64,000 nucleotides of DNA from assembly GCA_963377175.1 (NCBI GenBank), contig CAUJNA010000196.1, positions 86,001 to 150,000 on the forward strand, read 5' to 3'. Numbering within the stretch: position 1 is the first letter of the stretch; each line of letters starts with the position of its first letter. The position numbers were made by a program, and so were the translations under genes. A model generated the notes under the pieces. The model made no database searches. It had not been told where the DNA came from and saw only the letters and a program-made list of their open reading frames with translations. This document shows positions 52,511 through 61,809 of the stretch, in pieces. The DNA comes from Effrenium voratum. Lineage: Eukaryota; Sar; Dinophyceae; Suessiales; Symbiodiniaceae.

Positions 52511-53440
52511 TTTGAGGGTTAATTACTTCACCTGCCAGTTTCTCATGCCGAAACTTCGAGAATTACTTCACCTGCCAGCTTCTCATGCCACCTTTTCGAG
52601 AGTTACTTCACCTGCCAACTTCTCGTGCCAACTTTTCGAGGAGTTACTTCACCTGCGAGCTTATCATGCCAACTTTTCGAGAGTTACTACACCTGCGAGC
52701 TTCTCATGCCAACTTTTCGAGAATTACTTTACCTGCCAACTTCTCATGCCAACTTTTCGAGAAATACTTTACCTGCCAACCTCTCGTGGCAACTTCACCT
52801 GCCAACTTTTCGAGAATTACTTCACCTGCCAACTTCTCATGCCAACTTTTCGAGAAATACTTTATCTGCCAACCTCTCGTGGCAACTTTTCGCAAAATTA
52901 CTTCACCTGCCAGCTTCTCATGCCAACTTTTCGAGAGGTACTTCACCTGCCAACATCGCCTGCCAACTTTTCGAGAGTTACTTCGCCTGCCAACTTCTCG
53001 CGCCAACTTTTCGAGAATTACTTCGCCTGCCAACTTCTCATGCTAACTTTTCGAAAGTTACTTCACCTGCCGGCTTCTCACGCCAACTTTTCGAGAGTTA
53101 CTTCACGCGCCATCTTCTCGTGCCAACTTTTCGAGAATTACTTCACCTGCCAGCTTCTCACGCCAACTTTTCGAGAGTTACTTCACCTGCCAACTTCTCA
53201 TGCCAACTCTTTGAGAGTTATTTCACCTGCCAACTTCTCATGCCAACTTTTCTCTTGAGTTACTTCGCCTGCCAACTTCTCATGTCAACTTTGCGAGAAT
53301 TACTTCACCCGCCAACTTTGCCAGCCAACTATTCGAGAGTTACTTAACCTGCCAGCTTCTCATGCCAACTTTTTGAGAATTGCTTCGCCTGCCAACTCCT
53401 CATGCTAACTTTGCGAGAGTTACCTCACCTGCATCAACTT
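52511..53440 (+). repeat. Diverged 40-bp-type satellite, ~23 copies
   Basis: Units of TTCTCATGCCAACTTTTCGA / GAATTACTTCACCTGCCAAC with much more variation than the left-end array: length changes, ACC/GCC and TTTTCGAG/TTTGCGAG forms. The right-end array is therefore older or less homogenised than the left-end one. Confidence 0.95.
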
Positions 53441-53706
53441 GCCTCTATGCTTCCGGGCCACTCGTCGTCTAGTTTTTGACCAGCTTGGTACATTTGAGCC
53501 ACACCCAAAAGCTGATCACCTTTTTTCAGGTCGATAAAAACAGAAATGGAATCCCCAAGCTACAAAGGGGGGGTGGGTGGTGGAGAGCCCGCGCGCTCCT
53601 TCAAACTTCCCTAACATTCCAAGGGGTTCCCTTGAATGCCTTCGTGGACCACCCTGCCCCTAGCGCTTCCATATGGGTCGATGGTCCGAACGTCCAAACT
53701 CTTCGC

Positions 53707-53779
53707 CTGGGATGCCGTAGACGCACCCGTCGCAGCCCAGCTCGCCCCCCAGCCACTTGTCACGGCCCAGAACCACCGC
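53707..53779 (-). CDS. [12 protein letters not shown] propeller protein, exon (5'-most recognised)
   Basis: ATCGAG acceptor, then VVLGRDKWLGGELGCDGCVY followed by GIP plus one base, and then GCGAAG, a GC donor. Joining to 51,064 restores a Gly codon (GIP-G-SASRVLKV). It must be preceded by further exons that I could not identify. Confidence 0.75.
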
Positions 53780-54229
53780 CTCGATCCGGAGTTGCATTCA
53801 CAACCACATTGCGCGCGCGCGCATTCGCGCGCATTCGCCAGTCCCCCTTCCCCCCCCCCTTGGCCTTGGGGAAGCAGACTTTTTTGGAGCAGGGTTGAAA
53901 AACACATGGCAGAAATGAGGACTTCTCTGATGAAACTATGCAACGAAGAGTCGAAGCCGTGACCGACAGCTTGCTTATAAAAGTTTGGCTCAATGAATGG
54001 TACCGCTTCAATAACCCTATCGAATCCTATCGATGTATTCGACCGCCATCGCTTCATTTGCCTGAGGCCCATGGACACATCACCTGCACTGAGTCTACAC
54101 GTGTGGTTCCAATAGGCTAAAAACCGCAGAGAACCAAGGGCTGCACTTCCTCCCACCAAAATGACAGTCGGAGGGGGCCTAGAAAAAACAAATTTCTCTG
54201 AGGGAACCTCTGTCAAGTGCCATGTTAAC
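53780..54229. other. No gene recognised
   Basis: GCGCGCGCGCATTCGCGCGC palindromic stretch at 53,811-53,835. Unrecognised otherwise. Confidence 0.35.
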
Positions 54230-54341
54230 TTGGCTGCTCCCAGATCCCCTGCTAAAAGTTTCACTGTTACTGGTTTAGTGGAAACTACCACTAAACCCTA
54301 GACACCTAGAAACCTGAGTGGATGGCTGGCAACCACTAAGG
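54230..54341. mobile_element. Introner-like element, family IE-2 (copy 4)
   Basis: TTGGCTGCTCCCAGATCCCC start and GGATGGCTGGCAACCACTAA end. The two ends are recognisably inverted. Interior GCTAAAAGTTTCACTG and TTTAGTGGAAACTACC. Confidence 0.75.
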
Positions 54342-54719
54342 TTTGTGGGGAGGGTAGGAAATGGCAAGAATTGCGACTTGGCCAAAGAGTAAATCCGAAT
54401 AACTCCCAGATTCTGAGCGAACCCAAGCTGGCTACAACGAGCTGAGGGCCCCGTCATCCAGCAATTCCACTTGGCAGCGCCGCTTCCTAAGCAGTCTTGG
54501 CAGTTGCATCATTCATCGCTCTCACGGTCCAGCCACCGTCAGTCTCACAGCATGCAAGCAAAGCTCGGTATCACGCGTGGAAATCACAAGCACTTCAAAG
54601 CAGAAATCCCACACAACTTCAAACCTTGCAAGATGGGGCAAGTAATTATCAACCACACCATAGAATAAACGTATCGAACAAGAGCCTATAGGCAAGTGCG
54701 ATATGCCGAGCCATCAGAA

Positions 54720-54940
54720 AACCCCGACCCTTCGTCTGGAAGTGTTGCTCCCAACCCCCTCAGGCCCCTTAGGCTTAAGGGTCTGGGCGGGCGAATCAAC
54801 ATTTCTTCCCCCTTCTGAAGCCTTCCAAGAGGGCCAGGATGGCGGTATGACGCCACCCGGGCTCAGGGCTTTCCCCATCTCCGCGGAAAAAGTGGGCTCG
54901 CTTCGTTTCGTTTCGGCCCTTTGTGCCATTTCAAAGGCTC
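54720..54940 (-). CDS. Candidate exon, unknown hydrophilic protein
   Basis: Minus-strand frame MAQRAETKRSEPTFSAEMGK followed by ALSPGGVIPPSWPSWKASEG. Low-complexity, Ser/Pro/Lys-rich and open for 70 codons. No family call; start and end uncertain. Confidence 0.35.
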
Positions 54941-55189
54941 AGAAGGAGGCGTAGCGCGGAAAGAAGATCGCGCAGTCTCAGGCAGCACGGGGCCATGGGC
55001 TTAGCGAGCTGCTGTGGAGGGCTCGGTGGGTTCCTGAAAACCGGGAAGCGGGGAAAGCGTGTTCAAGACAAACCAACAGAGCCAGTCAGCTGAGCCAATG
55101 GCTGGGGTTCTTGTGGTCACTGTTTGCATACATTCAACCAACTAAGCCAGGCTTCTAAAGTGGCTTCTCCTTGATCCCCCGTTGTTCAG

Positions 55190-55362
55190 CTCCTGCAAGC
55201 TGGCCGCGGCACTTTAGGCCTTTCAGAGCTGTGGCAATTGCGCTTGCCAGGACATGTTGGATGAGGGAACTTGGAGCAAGCGGACATGCCCTCACCCCTT
55301 GTGCTTGTGTGCGGGCTACTCGCCCCAAATTGAGCGCATGTGCACTTTTCAGCGTCTGAAGC
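55190..55362 (-). CDS. Candidate exon, unknown protein
   Basis: Minus-strand frame LKSAHALNLGRVARTQAQGV, then APSSLIQHVLASAIATALKG and LKCRGQLAGAEQRG. Helix-like. The other minus frames over this range are less convincing. Not recognised. Confidence 0.35.
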
Positions 55363-55365
55363 AAG

Positions 55366-56355
55366 ATTCACAGAGCCAGAATGCCCGCGGCAGGAATGAT
55401 CAGTGCGTTGAGGTGGATCGCTCTGCTCAAAAGCTCCTCAAGTCTTGGAAGCGGGCAAAGTCAGTCACAGCTACATTGCCGCTATGTATTTCCAACTGCC
55501 CCAACCTTGTAACAAAGAAGCCTACAACGAAGCAAGCCGGCACCAAATCAATCCAAATCAGCAGGCTCCTAGACCTGGCAAAAAAATAAAACACCCACAG
55601 CAAGCAACAACGCCAGCCCACCTGATTCTAGTATCATGTTGGCCCAGCCCAACTCTTCTGAGGCTCCCACTGTGCCACCACCTGGCTGGAAGGCCGGGGA
55701 TCAATGAAGCGTCCAGTCGATGTCTGACTTGCCGACACTCCAGAACAACCAGAGTCTGAAAACTGCCAACCATGATCCAGCCCCGCAGAAGTGGCCACAA
55801 AGTCACTAGTCGCCAGGTCGCTTACGACTTACGAAGGACCAAATCAGCTGCGTGTCTGTGTGCGTGTTCGTTGTGTCCCTGTGCGTCGGCGTGTCTTTGT
55901 GCCCGTGACCCTGCAGCACGTGGGACGGGTTTCCATTCATGTGCTCCTTGCGCCATGCGCATGGCATGCGATATCTTTTGCGAATGCGCAGGCAAGCCTC
56001 GTGTGCGGATGGCACTGCGCTGTATGCGTGTGAAAGTGCTGGTGCGAGAGCGCGCTATGCGGATCTCGGCGCGTGTAGGCCTGTGTTCTTGAACTAGGCA
56101 GTCTGGGCTTCGGCACAAAAGTAACACGAGCTGACGGCAAAGCACTCTCTGCAAACAAAAACGCCACATGCTGCTCCAAGAGAGCAGGGCATGTCCTTGG
56201 TCCCAACCGTGGTCAGTCTGAAATCTCACACGTTCAGAGCTCCGTTCGTGTTTGGATGTGTTTGGGCACACGGTTGCTATCAAACATCGCGCCCCTCCAG
56301 GAACCGAGTGCTCACCGAGCTAGCTAGTTCAACATCCAAAAGCCATGTAGCTGGC
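55366..56355. other. No gene recognised
   Basis: TGTGTGCGTGTTCG-type runs at 55,850-56,060. Short frames on both strands without motifs. Confidence 0.3.
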
Positions 56356-56359
56356 TAGT

Positions 56360-56470
56360 CCAAGGGCCACAGCGCTGAACTGGCGTGCGCACCGAATTGG
56401 GAAAGCAGCCGCGCGAGCTGCTCAGAGTACGGCGACGCCTCACGCGAGAGCTTTCCGACCAGAATCAGCC
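56360..56470 (-). CDS. Candidate exon, unknown protein
   Basis: Minus-strand frame GKLSREASPYSEQLARLLSQ followed by FGAHASSALW. Helical pattern, no family call. A plus-strand 76-codon frame (56,385-56,615) overlaps and is an alternative. Confidence 0.3.
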
Positions 56471-56861
56471 ACTTCCAGGGCCCAAATTCTTCATCGCATG
56501 GTCCAAGGCCTACTTCTCACTGGCTGAGTGGATGGCCCAAAAAGAGTCCAAACTTCATATTTACCACGAAAATGATCTTCCCAAAAAGTTTAAAGTTCAT
56601 GAACTCAGGAAGTGAGACTTAGTTCGAGGGTGGAACGCAGAGGTAGGTTTGAAAACCGATTCCCCTGGACCCGCCATGGCCACAAGTTGTCCCGTGCCGG
56701 CTGAGCGCCACGCGGCCAGCCAAAAGCCGCGGTGCTGCTCGCAATGCAGCCTGCGCTACCCTGGTACCCACCAGGCTCCTATATCATATGTATTTCCCGC
56801 GGAAGGACAACCACCTTTTTTCCCGGAAGCATTGCGAAGGGTTCTTCTTCTAAAAGCGGCT

Positions 56862-57260
56862 GCCAACTTCACCTGCCAACTTCTCATGCCAACTTGTCGA
56901 GAGTTACTTCACCTGCCAACTTCTCATGCCAACTTGTCGAGAGTTACTTCACCTGCCAACTTCTCATGCCAACTTGTCGAGAGTTACTTCACCTGCCAAC
57001 TTCTCATGCCAACTTGTCGAGAGTTACTTCACCTGCCAACTTCTCATGCCAACTTGTCGAGAGTTACTTCACCTGCCAACTTCTCATGCCAACTTGTCGA
57101 GAGTTACTTCACCTGCCAACTTCTCATGCCAACTTGTCGAGAGTTACTTCACCTGCCAACTTCTCATGCCAACTTGTCGAGAGTTACTTCACCTGCCTAC
57201 TTCTCATGTCAACTTTTTGAGAGTTACATCACCTGCCAACTTCTCATGTCAACTTTTCGG
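56862..57260 (+). repeat. 40-bp satellite (Hel-3 copy)
   Basis: About ten copies of the 40-bp unit, nearly identical to one another, twice as many as in Hel-1 and Hel-2. Confidence 0.96.
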
Positions 57261-57414
57261 CTGTTATCTCATTCTACTAAAAGCACAAGCTAATTTGTCG
57301 GGTGTTACTTCACTATCCTAAAAACACAAGCTAACTTTTCTGTTCTACCTTCACATCTCGACTCTTAATTCTTCTTCTTTTTATGGCGGGGGTAGGCCCG
57401 ACGGGAGCTTACGA

Positions 57415-58075
57415 ACCGCACCCCTCTGCGGAGATCGTGCGTGTCGAAGCGCTCTCGCTGTGGCGCCGTGCGAATTTGTCTTGACCTTGGCGAACCCTCT
57501 GCGGAGATCGTTCGTGTCGAAGCGCTCTCGCTGTGGCGCCGTGCGAATTTGTCTTGACCTTGGCGAACCCTCTGCGGAGATCGTGCGTGTCGAAGCGCTC
57601 TCGCTGTGGCGCCGTGCGAATTTGTCTTGACCTTGGCGAACCCTCTGCGGAGATCGTGCGTAGCGCTCTCGCTGTGGCGCCGTGCGAATTTGTCTTGACC
57701 TTGGCGAACCCTCTGCGGAGATCCTGCGTGTCGAAGCGCTCTCGCTGTGGCGCCGTGCGAATTTGTCTTGACCTTGGCGAACCCTCTGCGAGATCGTGCG
57801 TGGCGAAAGCGCTCTCGCTGTGGCGCCGTGCGAATTTGTCTTGACCTTGCGAACCCTATTCGGCGGAGATCGTGCGTGTCGAAGCGCTCTCGCTGTGGCG
57901 CCGTGCGAAATTAGTCTTTGACCTTGGCGAACCCTCTGCGAGAATCATGCGTGTCGAAGCGTCCTCGCTGGCGCCGAGCGAATTTTGTCTTGAGCCCGAT
58001 GAACCCTCTTGCGGAGGATCGTGCGTGTCGAAGCGCACATCTCTGCTGGCGGGCCCGTGCGATTTTCTATGCCTC
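57415..58075 (+). repeat. 73-bp satellite (Hel-3 copy)
   Basis: Nine copies; the first five are clean, while those from 57,780 on carry many single-base indels. Confidence 0.95.
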
Positions 58076-58079
58076 CGAA

Positions 58080-58170
58080 AACGGCTTTTGGAAGTTGTCA
58101 CGTGTGTGCGCCCTGCTTCCTTCGCACTCATCTGGCCTTTTGAAGTTTTCGATTCCCCCCTGGTCCGCGG
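58080..58170 (+). other. tRNA-like block, decayed (Hel-3 copy 1)
   Basis: GTTGTCACGTGTGTGCGCCC and TTTTCGATTCCCCCCTGGTC: the A- and B-box halves remain but both are damaged, like the indel-rich sequence around it. Confidence 0.4.
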
Positions 58171-58177
58171 CAGTCCC

Positions 58178-58560
58178 GCTTGAAAATCGCAGCTTTTAAG
58201 TACAAACGTAGTACGCGGAGCGTGCTCCTGCACTCCGGCTTGAAAATCGCATCTTTTAAGTACAAACGTAGTACGCGGAGCGTGCTCCTGCAGCTCCGGC
58301 TGGCAAATCGCAACTTTAAGTACAGACGTAGTACGCGGAGCGTGCTCCTGCAGCTCCGGCTGGCAAATCGCAACTTTTAAGTACAGACGTAGTATGCGGA
58401 GCGACATAGTACGCGGAGCACATTCCCGCAGCTCCGGCTGGAAAATCGCAACTTTTAAGTACAAACGTAGTACGCGGAGCACACTCCCGCAGCTCCGGCT
58501 GGAAAATCACAACTTTTAAGTATAAAAAAATAGTACGCGAAGTACATTCCCACAGCTCCG
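58178..58560 (+). repeat. 61-bp satellite (Hel-3 array 1)
   Basis: Six units, some truncated. Confidence 0.92.
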
Positions 58561-58734
58561 GCAGCACTTGCTCAGAGCAACTTGCGTAGAGCAACTTGCG
58601 CAGAGCAACTTGCACAGAGCACTTGCACAAAGCACTTGCGGACCTATCTCGGCGCGGAGAGCGTCTCCTCAGCTCCGCCGGAAAAAGAAGAAAGAACTCA
58701 GAATCGAGAAGACCGTGCGATTTTCTTGCTCGCG

Positions 58735-58825
58735 AAACGGCCTTTGGAAGTTGTCTCGTGGTTTGCGCGCCTGCTTTCGCAATCCCGCGGTCTCGGGTTC
58801 GATTCCCCCCTGGTCCGCGGCAGCT
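58735..58825 (+). other. tRNA-like block with B-box (Hel-3 copy 2)
   Basis: GTTGTCTCGTGGTTTGCGCG then TCTCGGGTTCGATTCCCCCC. Intact B-box. Heads the second 61-bp array. Spacing to the next copy is 662 bp. Confidence 0.5.
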
Positions 58826-58827
58826 CC

Positions 58828-59160
58828 GGCTTGAAAATCGCAGCTTTTAAGTACAAACGTAGTACGCGGAGCGTGCTCCTGCAGCTCCGGCTGGCACATC
58901 GCAACTTTTAAGTACAGACGTAGTACGCGGAGCGTGCTCCTGCAGCTCCGGCTGGCATATCGCAACTTTTAAGTACAGACGTAGTATGCGGAGCGTGCTC
59001 CCGCAGCTCCGGCTGGAAAATCGCAACTTTTAAGTACAAACATAGTACGCGGAGCACATTCCCGCAGCTCCGGCTGGAAAATCGCAACTTTTAAGTACAA
59101 ACGTAGTACGCGGAGCACACTCCCGCAGCTCTCCCGCAGCTCCGGCGGAAAATCACAACG
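58828..59160 (+). repeat. 61-bp satellite (Hel-3 array 2)
   Basis: Five to six units following the second tRNA-like block. Confidence 0.92.
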
Positions 59161-59396
59161 TTTAAAGTAAATAAAGCGCTGGGCGGCATCTTTCTAAGTG
59201 ACAGCTCCGCAGCATCTTGCCGAGAGCAACGTTGCACAGAGCCAACTACGCAGAGCAACTTGCACAGAGCACTTTGCACAGTTGCACAAAGCACTTGCGG
59301 ACCTATCTCGGCGCGGAGAGCGTCTCCCCAGCTCCGCCGGAAAAAGAAGAAAGAACACAGAATCGAGAAGACCGTGCGATTTTCTTGCTCGCGAAA

Positions 59397-59487
59397 CGGC
59401 CTTTGGAAGTTGTCTCGTGGTTTGCGCGCCTGCTTTCGCAATCCCGCGGTCTCGGGTTCGATTCCCCCCTGGTCCGCGGCAGCTCCG
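59397..59487 (+). other. tRNA-like block with B-box (Hel-3 copy 3)
   Basis: Same sequence as copy 2, including TTTGCGCGCC in the D-arm region. Copies 2 and 3 arose by a recent duplication of tRNA-like block plus 61-bp array plus spacer. Confidence 0.5.
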
Positions 59488-59489
59488 GC

Positions 59490-59850
59490 TTGAAAATCGC
59501 AGCTTTTAAGTACAATCGTAGTACGCGGAGCGTGCTCCTGCAGCTCCGGCTGGCAAATCGCAACTTTTAAGTACAGACGTAGTACGCGGAGCGTGCTCCT
59601 GCAGCTCCGGCTGGCAAATCGCAACTTTTAAGTACAGACGTAGTATGCGGAGCGTGCTCCCGCAGCTCCGGCTGGTAAATCGCAACTTTTAAGTACAAAC
59701 ATAGTACGCGGAGCACATTCCCGCAGCTCCGGCTGGAAAATCGCAACTTTTAAGTACAAACGTAGTACGCGGAGCACACTCCCGCAGCTCCGGCTGGAAA
59801 ATCACAACTATTAAGTACAAAAAAATAGTACGCGAAGTACATTCCCACAG
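59490..59850 (+). repeat. 61-bp satellite (Hel-3 array 3)
   Basis: Six units, then the CAACTTGCGCAGAG short repeats and the J-domain gene leader. Confidence 0.92.
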
Positions 59851-60322
59851 CTCCGGCAGCACTTGCTCAGAGCAACTTGCGCAGAGCAACTTGCGCAGAG
59901 CAACTTGCACAGAGCACTTGCACAAAGCACTTGCGGACCTATCTCGGCGCGGAGAGCGTCTCCCCAGCTCCGCCGGAACAAGAAGAAAGAACTCAGAATC
60001 GAGAAGAGAAGGTAGAAAAGGAAAAGTCGGCTTGCAATGTAACGCCTGAAAACGAATACTTGCGCTTTACGATGCCGAAGAAACGCCCGAGAAGTTAGCT
60101 TGCGCTTTAGGATAGTGAAGTAACACTCGAAAATTTGGCTTGTGTTTTGGGACAGTGCATTTCGCTTGTGAAGTGAGATTGGGCAGTTGGCAGTTGTCAT
60201 TGGCTTGTGAAGTGAGATTGGGCAGTTGGCTTTTGTAATTGGCTTGTAAAATAAACATGCGCAGTTGGATTTTGGAGTGATAGGCAGCTGACAAGAGCAA
60301 TAGTAGCCGAAGCTTGGATGTC

Positions 60323-60446
60323 ATGAGTGTCTCAGTAGCGGAGCTTGCCCAGAGAATGTTTGCGTCGACAGTTCATTAGGGCGACACGGCTTCCCGACCT
60401 GATTTATCGAGTTGTAGAAAAAAGATACATCGCATCATTTGCAGCC
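60323..60446 (+). promoter_or_regulatory. J-domain gene leader with short upstream ORF
   Basis: ATGAGTGTCTCAGTAGCGGA opens an 18-codon frame MSVSVAELAQRMFASTVH that ends at TAG before the J-domain start. The same leader is present in Hel-1 (ending VD, stop). A third copy at 61,333 lacks the stop (GATCAG for GATTAG) and stays open. The leader may be a 5' UTR with an upstream ORF or a former first exon. Confidence 0.4.
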
Positions 60447-61091
60447 ATGGCTCCTTTCGGTTCTTTGTTGTCAGAGCTGGGTTTTGAGAACGTGGATGCT
60501 TTCACGGTGCCTTTCGCAGACGTGAAGAAGAAGTACTTCCAGTGGCTTCGCCAGAACCATCCTGACAAGCAGGCCAACAGCTGCACGCCGCAGGTGGATC
60601 CGGAGCGAGTGAGAGCTGTCCTGGCAGCCTGGGACGACTTCCGTGATTTTCGTCAAGGAGACCAGTCGTCCGCTGCCTCTTCCCGCCGTGAAGAGCCGCG
60701 TGCTGCTGGCGAAGCGGATCCATGGGGATACCGGCAAACTGGTCGCTTTCCATCGGCAAAGCCTGCTTCCAAGTCGGCATCCTCTACTTCTGCGCCCAAG
60801 GCTGCGCCGCATCCTCCGGTGGATGTGGGACCTTGCTTTCACGCTCCACACTGCAAGAAGTTCTTCAAGAAGCACGGCCAAAAGACGGCCAAGAAGATGA
60901 GGGAGTACTTGTTCTTGTACGCAGCGGAGGATCGCTGCCTGACATGCTTGCGCTTCTTTGCTGACTCGCCGGACTTCGATGTTGGCTGCACCTCTTGCGG
61001 CAAGGGCGCAGAAGAATGGGCGCTAGATGGAGCTAATGGCTTCCCGCTTGACGATGACTTGGTGGACTTCTTTGGAAAGCTGAAGCTGTGA
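60447..61091 (+). CDS. J-domain (DnaJ-like) protein with Cys-rich C-terminal region, Hel-3 copy
   Basis: A 214-aa intronless frame starting MAPFGSLLSELGF in ideal context. J domain at residues 1-65, with HPD in QWLRQNHPDKQA. Linker of about 60 residues rich in Ser, Ala and Pro. C-terminal region with CFHAPHC, CLTC and CTSC and an acidic end (LDDDLVDFFGKLKL). J proteins recruit and activate Hsp70; this short form, with no Gly/Phe or classical CxxCxGxG zinc domain, is a class III type. It is a mirror copy of 35,143-35,787. Intact frames in both copies argue for recent duplication or selection. Confidence 0.82.
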   Translation: MAPFGSLLSELGFENVDAFTVPFADVKKKYFQWLRQNHPDKQANSCTPQVDPERVRAVLAAWDDFRDFRQGDQSSAASSRREEPRAAGEADPWGYRQTGRFPSAKPASKSASSTSAPKAAPHPPVDVGPCFHAPHCKKFFKKHGQKTAKKMREYLFLYAAEDRCLTCLRFFADSPDFDVGCTSCGKGAEEWALDGANGFPLDDDLVDFFGKLKL

Positions 61092-61332
61092 TGGACGGCG
61101 GGCGGTCTGTGCGGCGCAGGCGGATCTTTCCGAAACGTCGCCGACTGGCTCTGCATTCCACAGCTCCTGGACCTTCCGGTCTGTGCGGCGCAGGCGGATT
61201 TTTTTCCCTGGCGTCCTTGAAGTTGCTGGCGCTGCCAGGGCTTTCTGCCGCACACGATTGCTGCCGACAAAAAATGTGCATTATGAGTGTCTCAGTAGCG
61301 GACACGATTGCTGCCGACAAAAAATGTGCATT
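61092..61332 (+). other. Post-J-domain segment with internal duplications
   Basis: GGTCTGTGCGGCGCAGGCGG occurs twice (61,105 and 61,178). From 61,258 a 51-bp unit (TTGCTGCCGACAAAAAATGT onward) occurs twice in tandem, each copy including ATGAGTGTCTCAGTAGCGGA. Homology with Hel-1 stops near 61,240. Confidence 0.8.
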
Positions 61333-61405
61333 ATGAGTGTCTCAGTAGCGGAGCTTGCCCAGAGAATGTTTGCGGCGACAGTTGATCAGGGCGACACGGC
61401 TTCTT
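61333..61405 (+). CDS. Possible first exon of the SAP-like array gene
   Basis: ATG followed by the frame MSVSVAELAQRMFAATVDQG, then DTAS. It is the uninterrupted version of the leader found before both J-domain genes. It lies directly upstream of the SAP-like exon array on the same strand. No product was traced across the first intron. Confidence 0.35.
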
Positions 61406-61809
61406 TGTGTTGGTGCTATGCTTCATTTTTTGGAGGGGTGCTCCATGAGGTTGCTGTCGCTTGTCACTGCTGCTTGCACGTGCATTCATGCTCAAGGCAG
61501 TTTTCCGTGTTAGTGCTGTAGAAGGTGTCATCGCTCAGATTGCATCTTCCGAAGTGCGGATTCGTTTCCTTGGCGCACCAATCTTGTCAAAGCAGTCACA
61601 GACAGCGGGTGGCCAGAAGATATCAGAGTCGCGCGGCGCTGGCGGGTATTTCCGACGTGTCGTGTTGCCATGTCGCATTCTGGTCGCCAGCGACGTGCGC
61701 AGGCTGGACGTTGGCATGCGAGAGCGCACGATTGTTTCGCATACCCCTCTTGGTTTTGGGAATTACCACTTTTGGCTTGCGCTGTTGGTTTCCACCGTGC
61801 GTCTTTCAG

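Larger units (their letters stand above)
51167..53472 (+). mobile_element. Helentron/Helitron2-like element Hel-2, 2.3 kb, no gene cargo
   Basis: Left end T|TCCCGGAAGCATTGCGAAGG, right end ATGCTTCCGGGCCACTCGTC then GTCTAG|T. Same offset inverted repeats as Hel-1. The interior is only the 40-bp, 73-bp and 61-bp satellites, a tRNA-like block, and a long diverged 40-bp-type array. It has no J-domain gene. The flanks CTTGGTGCTTGT and TTTTTGACC lie in a propeller-gene intron (51,065-53,706) in antisense orientation to that gene. Confidence 0.75.

Noticed and set aside
56862..57260. Regular 40-bp repeats considered as a CRISPR array
   Set aside because: Units are contiguous with no unique spacers, there are no cas genes, and the context is eukaryotic. 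It is a minisatellite.
36820..59487. GGTTCGATTCC blocks considered as functional tRNA genes
   Set aside because: The T-stem pairs only partly, no anticodon stem-loop or acceptor stem forms, and all copies sit inside element repeats.
60345..60446. 34-codon N-terminal extension of the J-domain protein (MPRECLRRQF...)
   Set aside because: The downstream ATG has an ideal start context and begins the J domain properly. The extension overlaps the leader with its own short ORF and lacks domain support, though it cannot be excluded.
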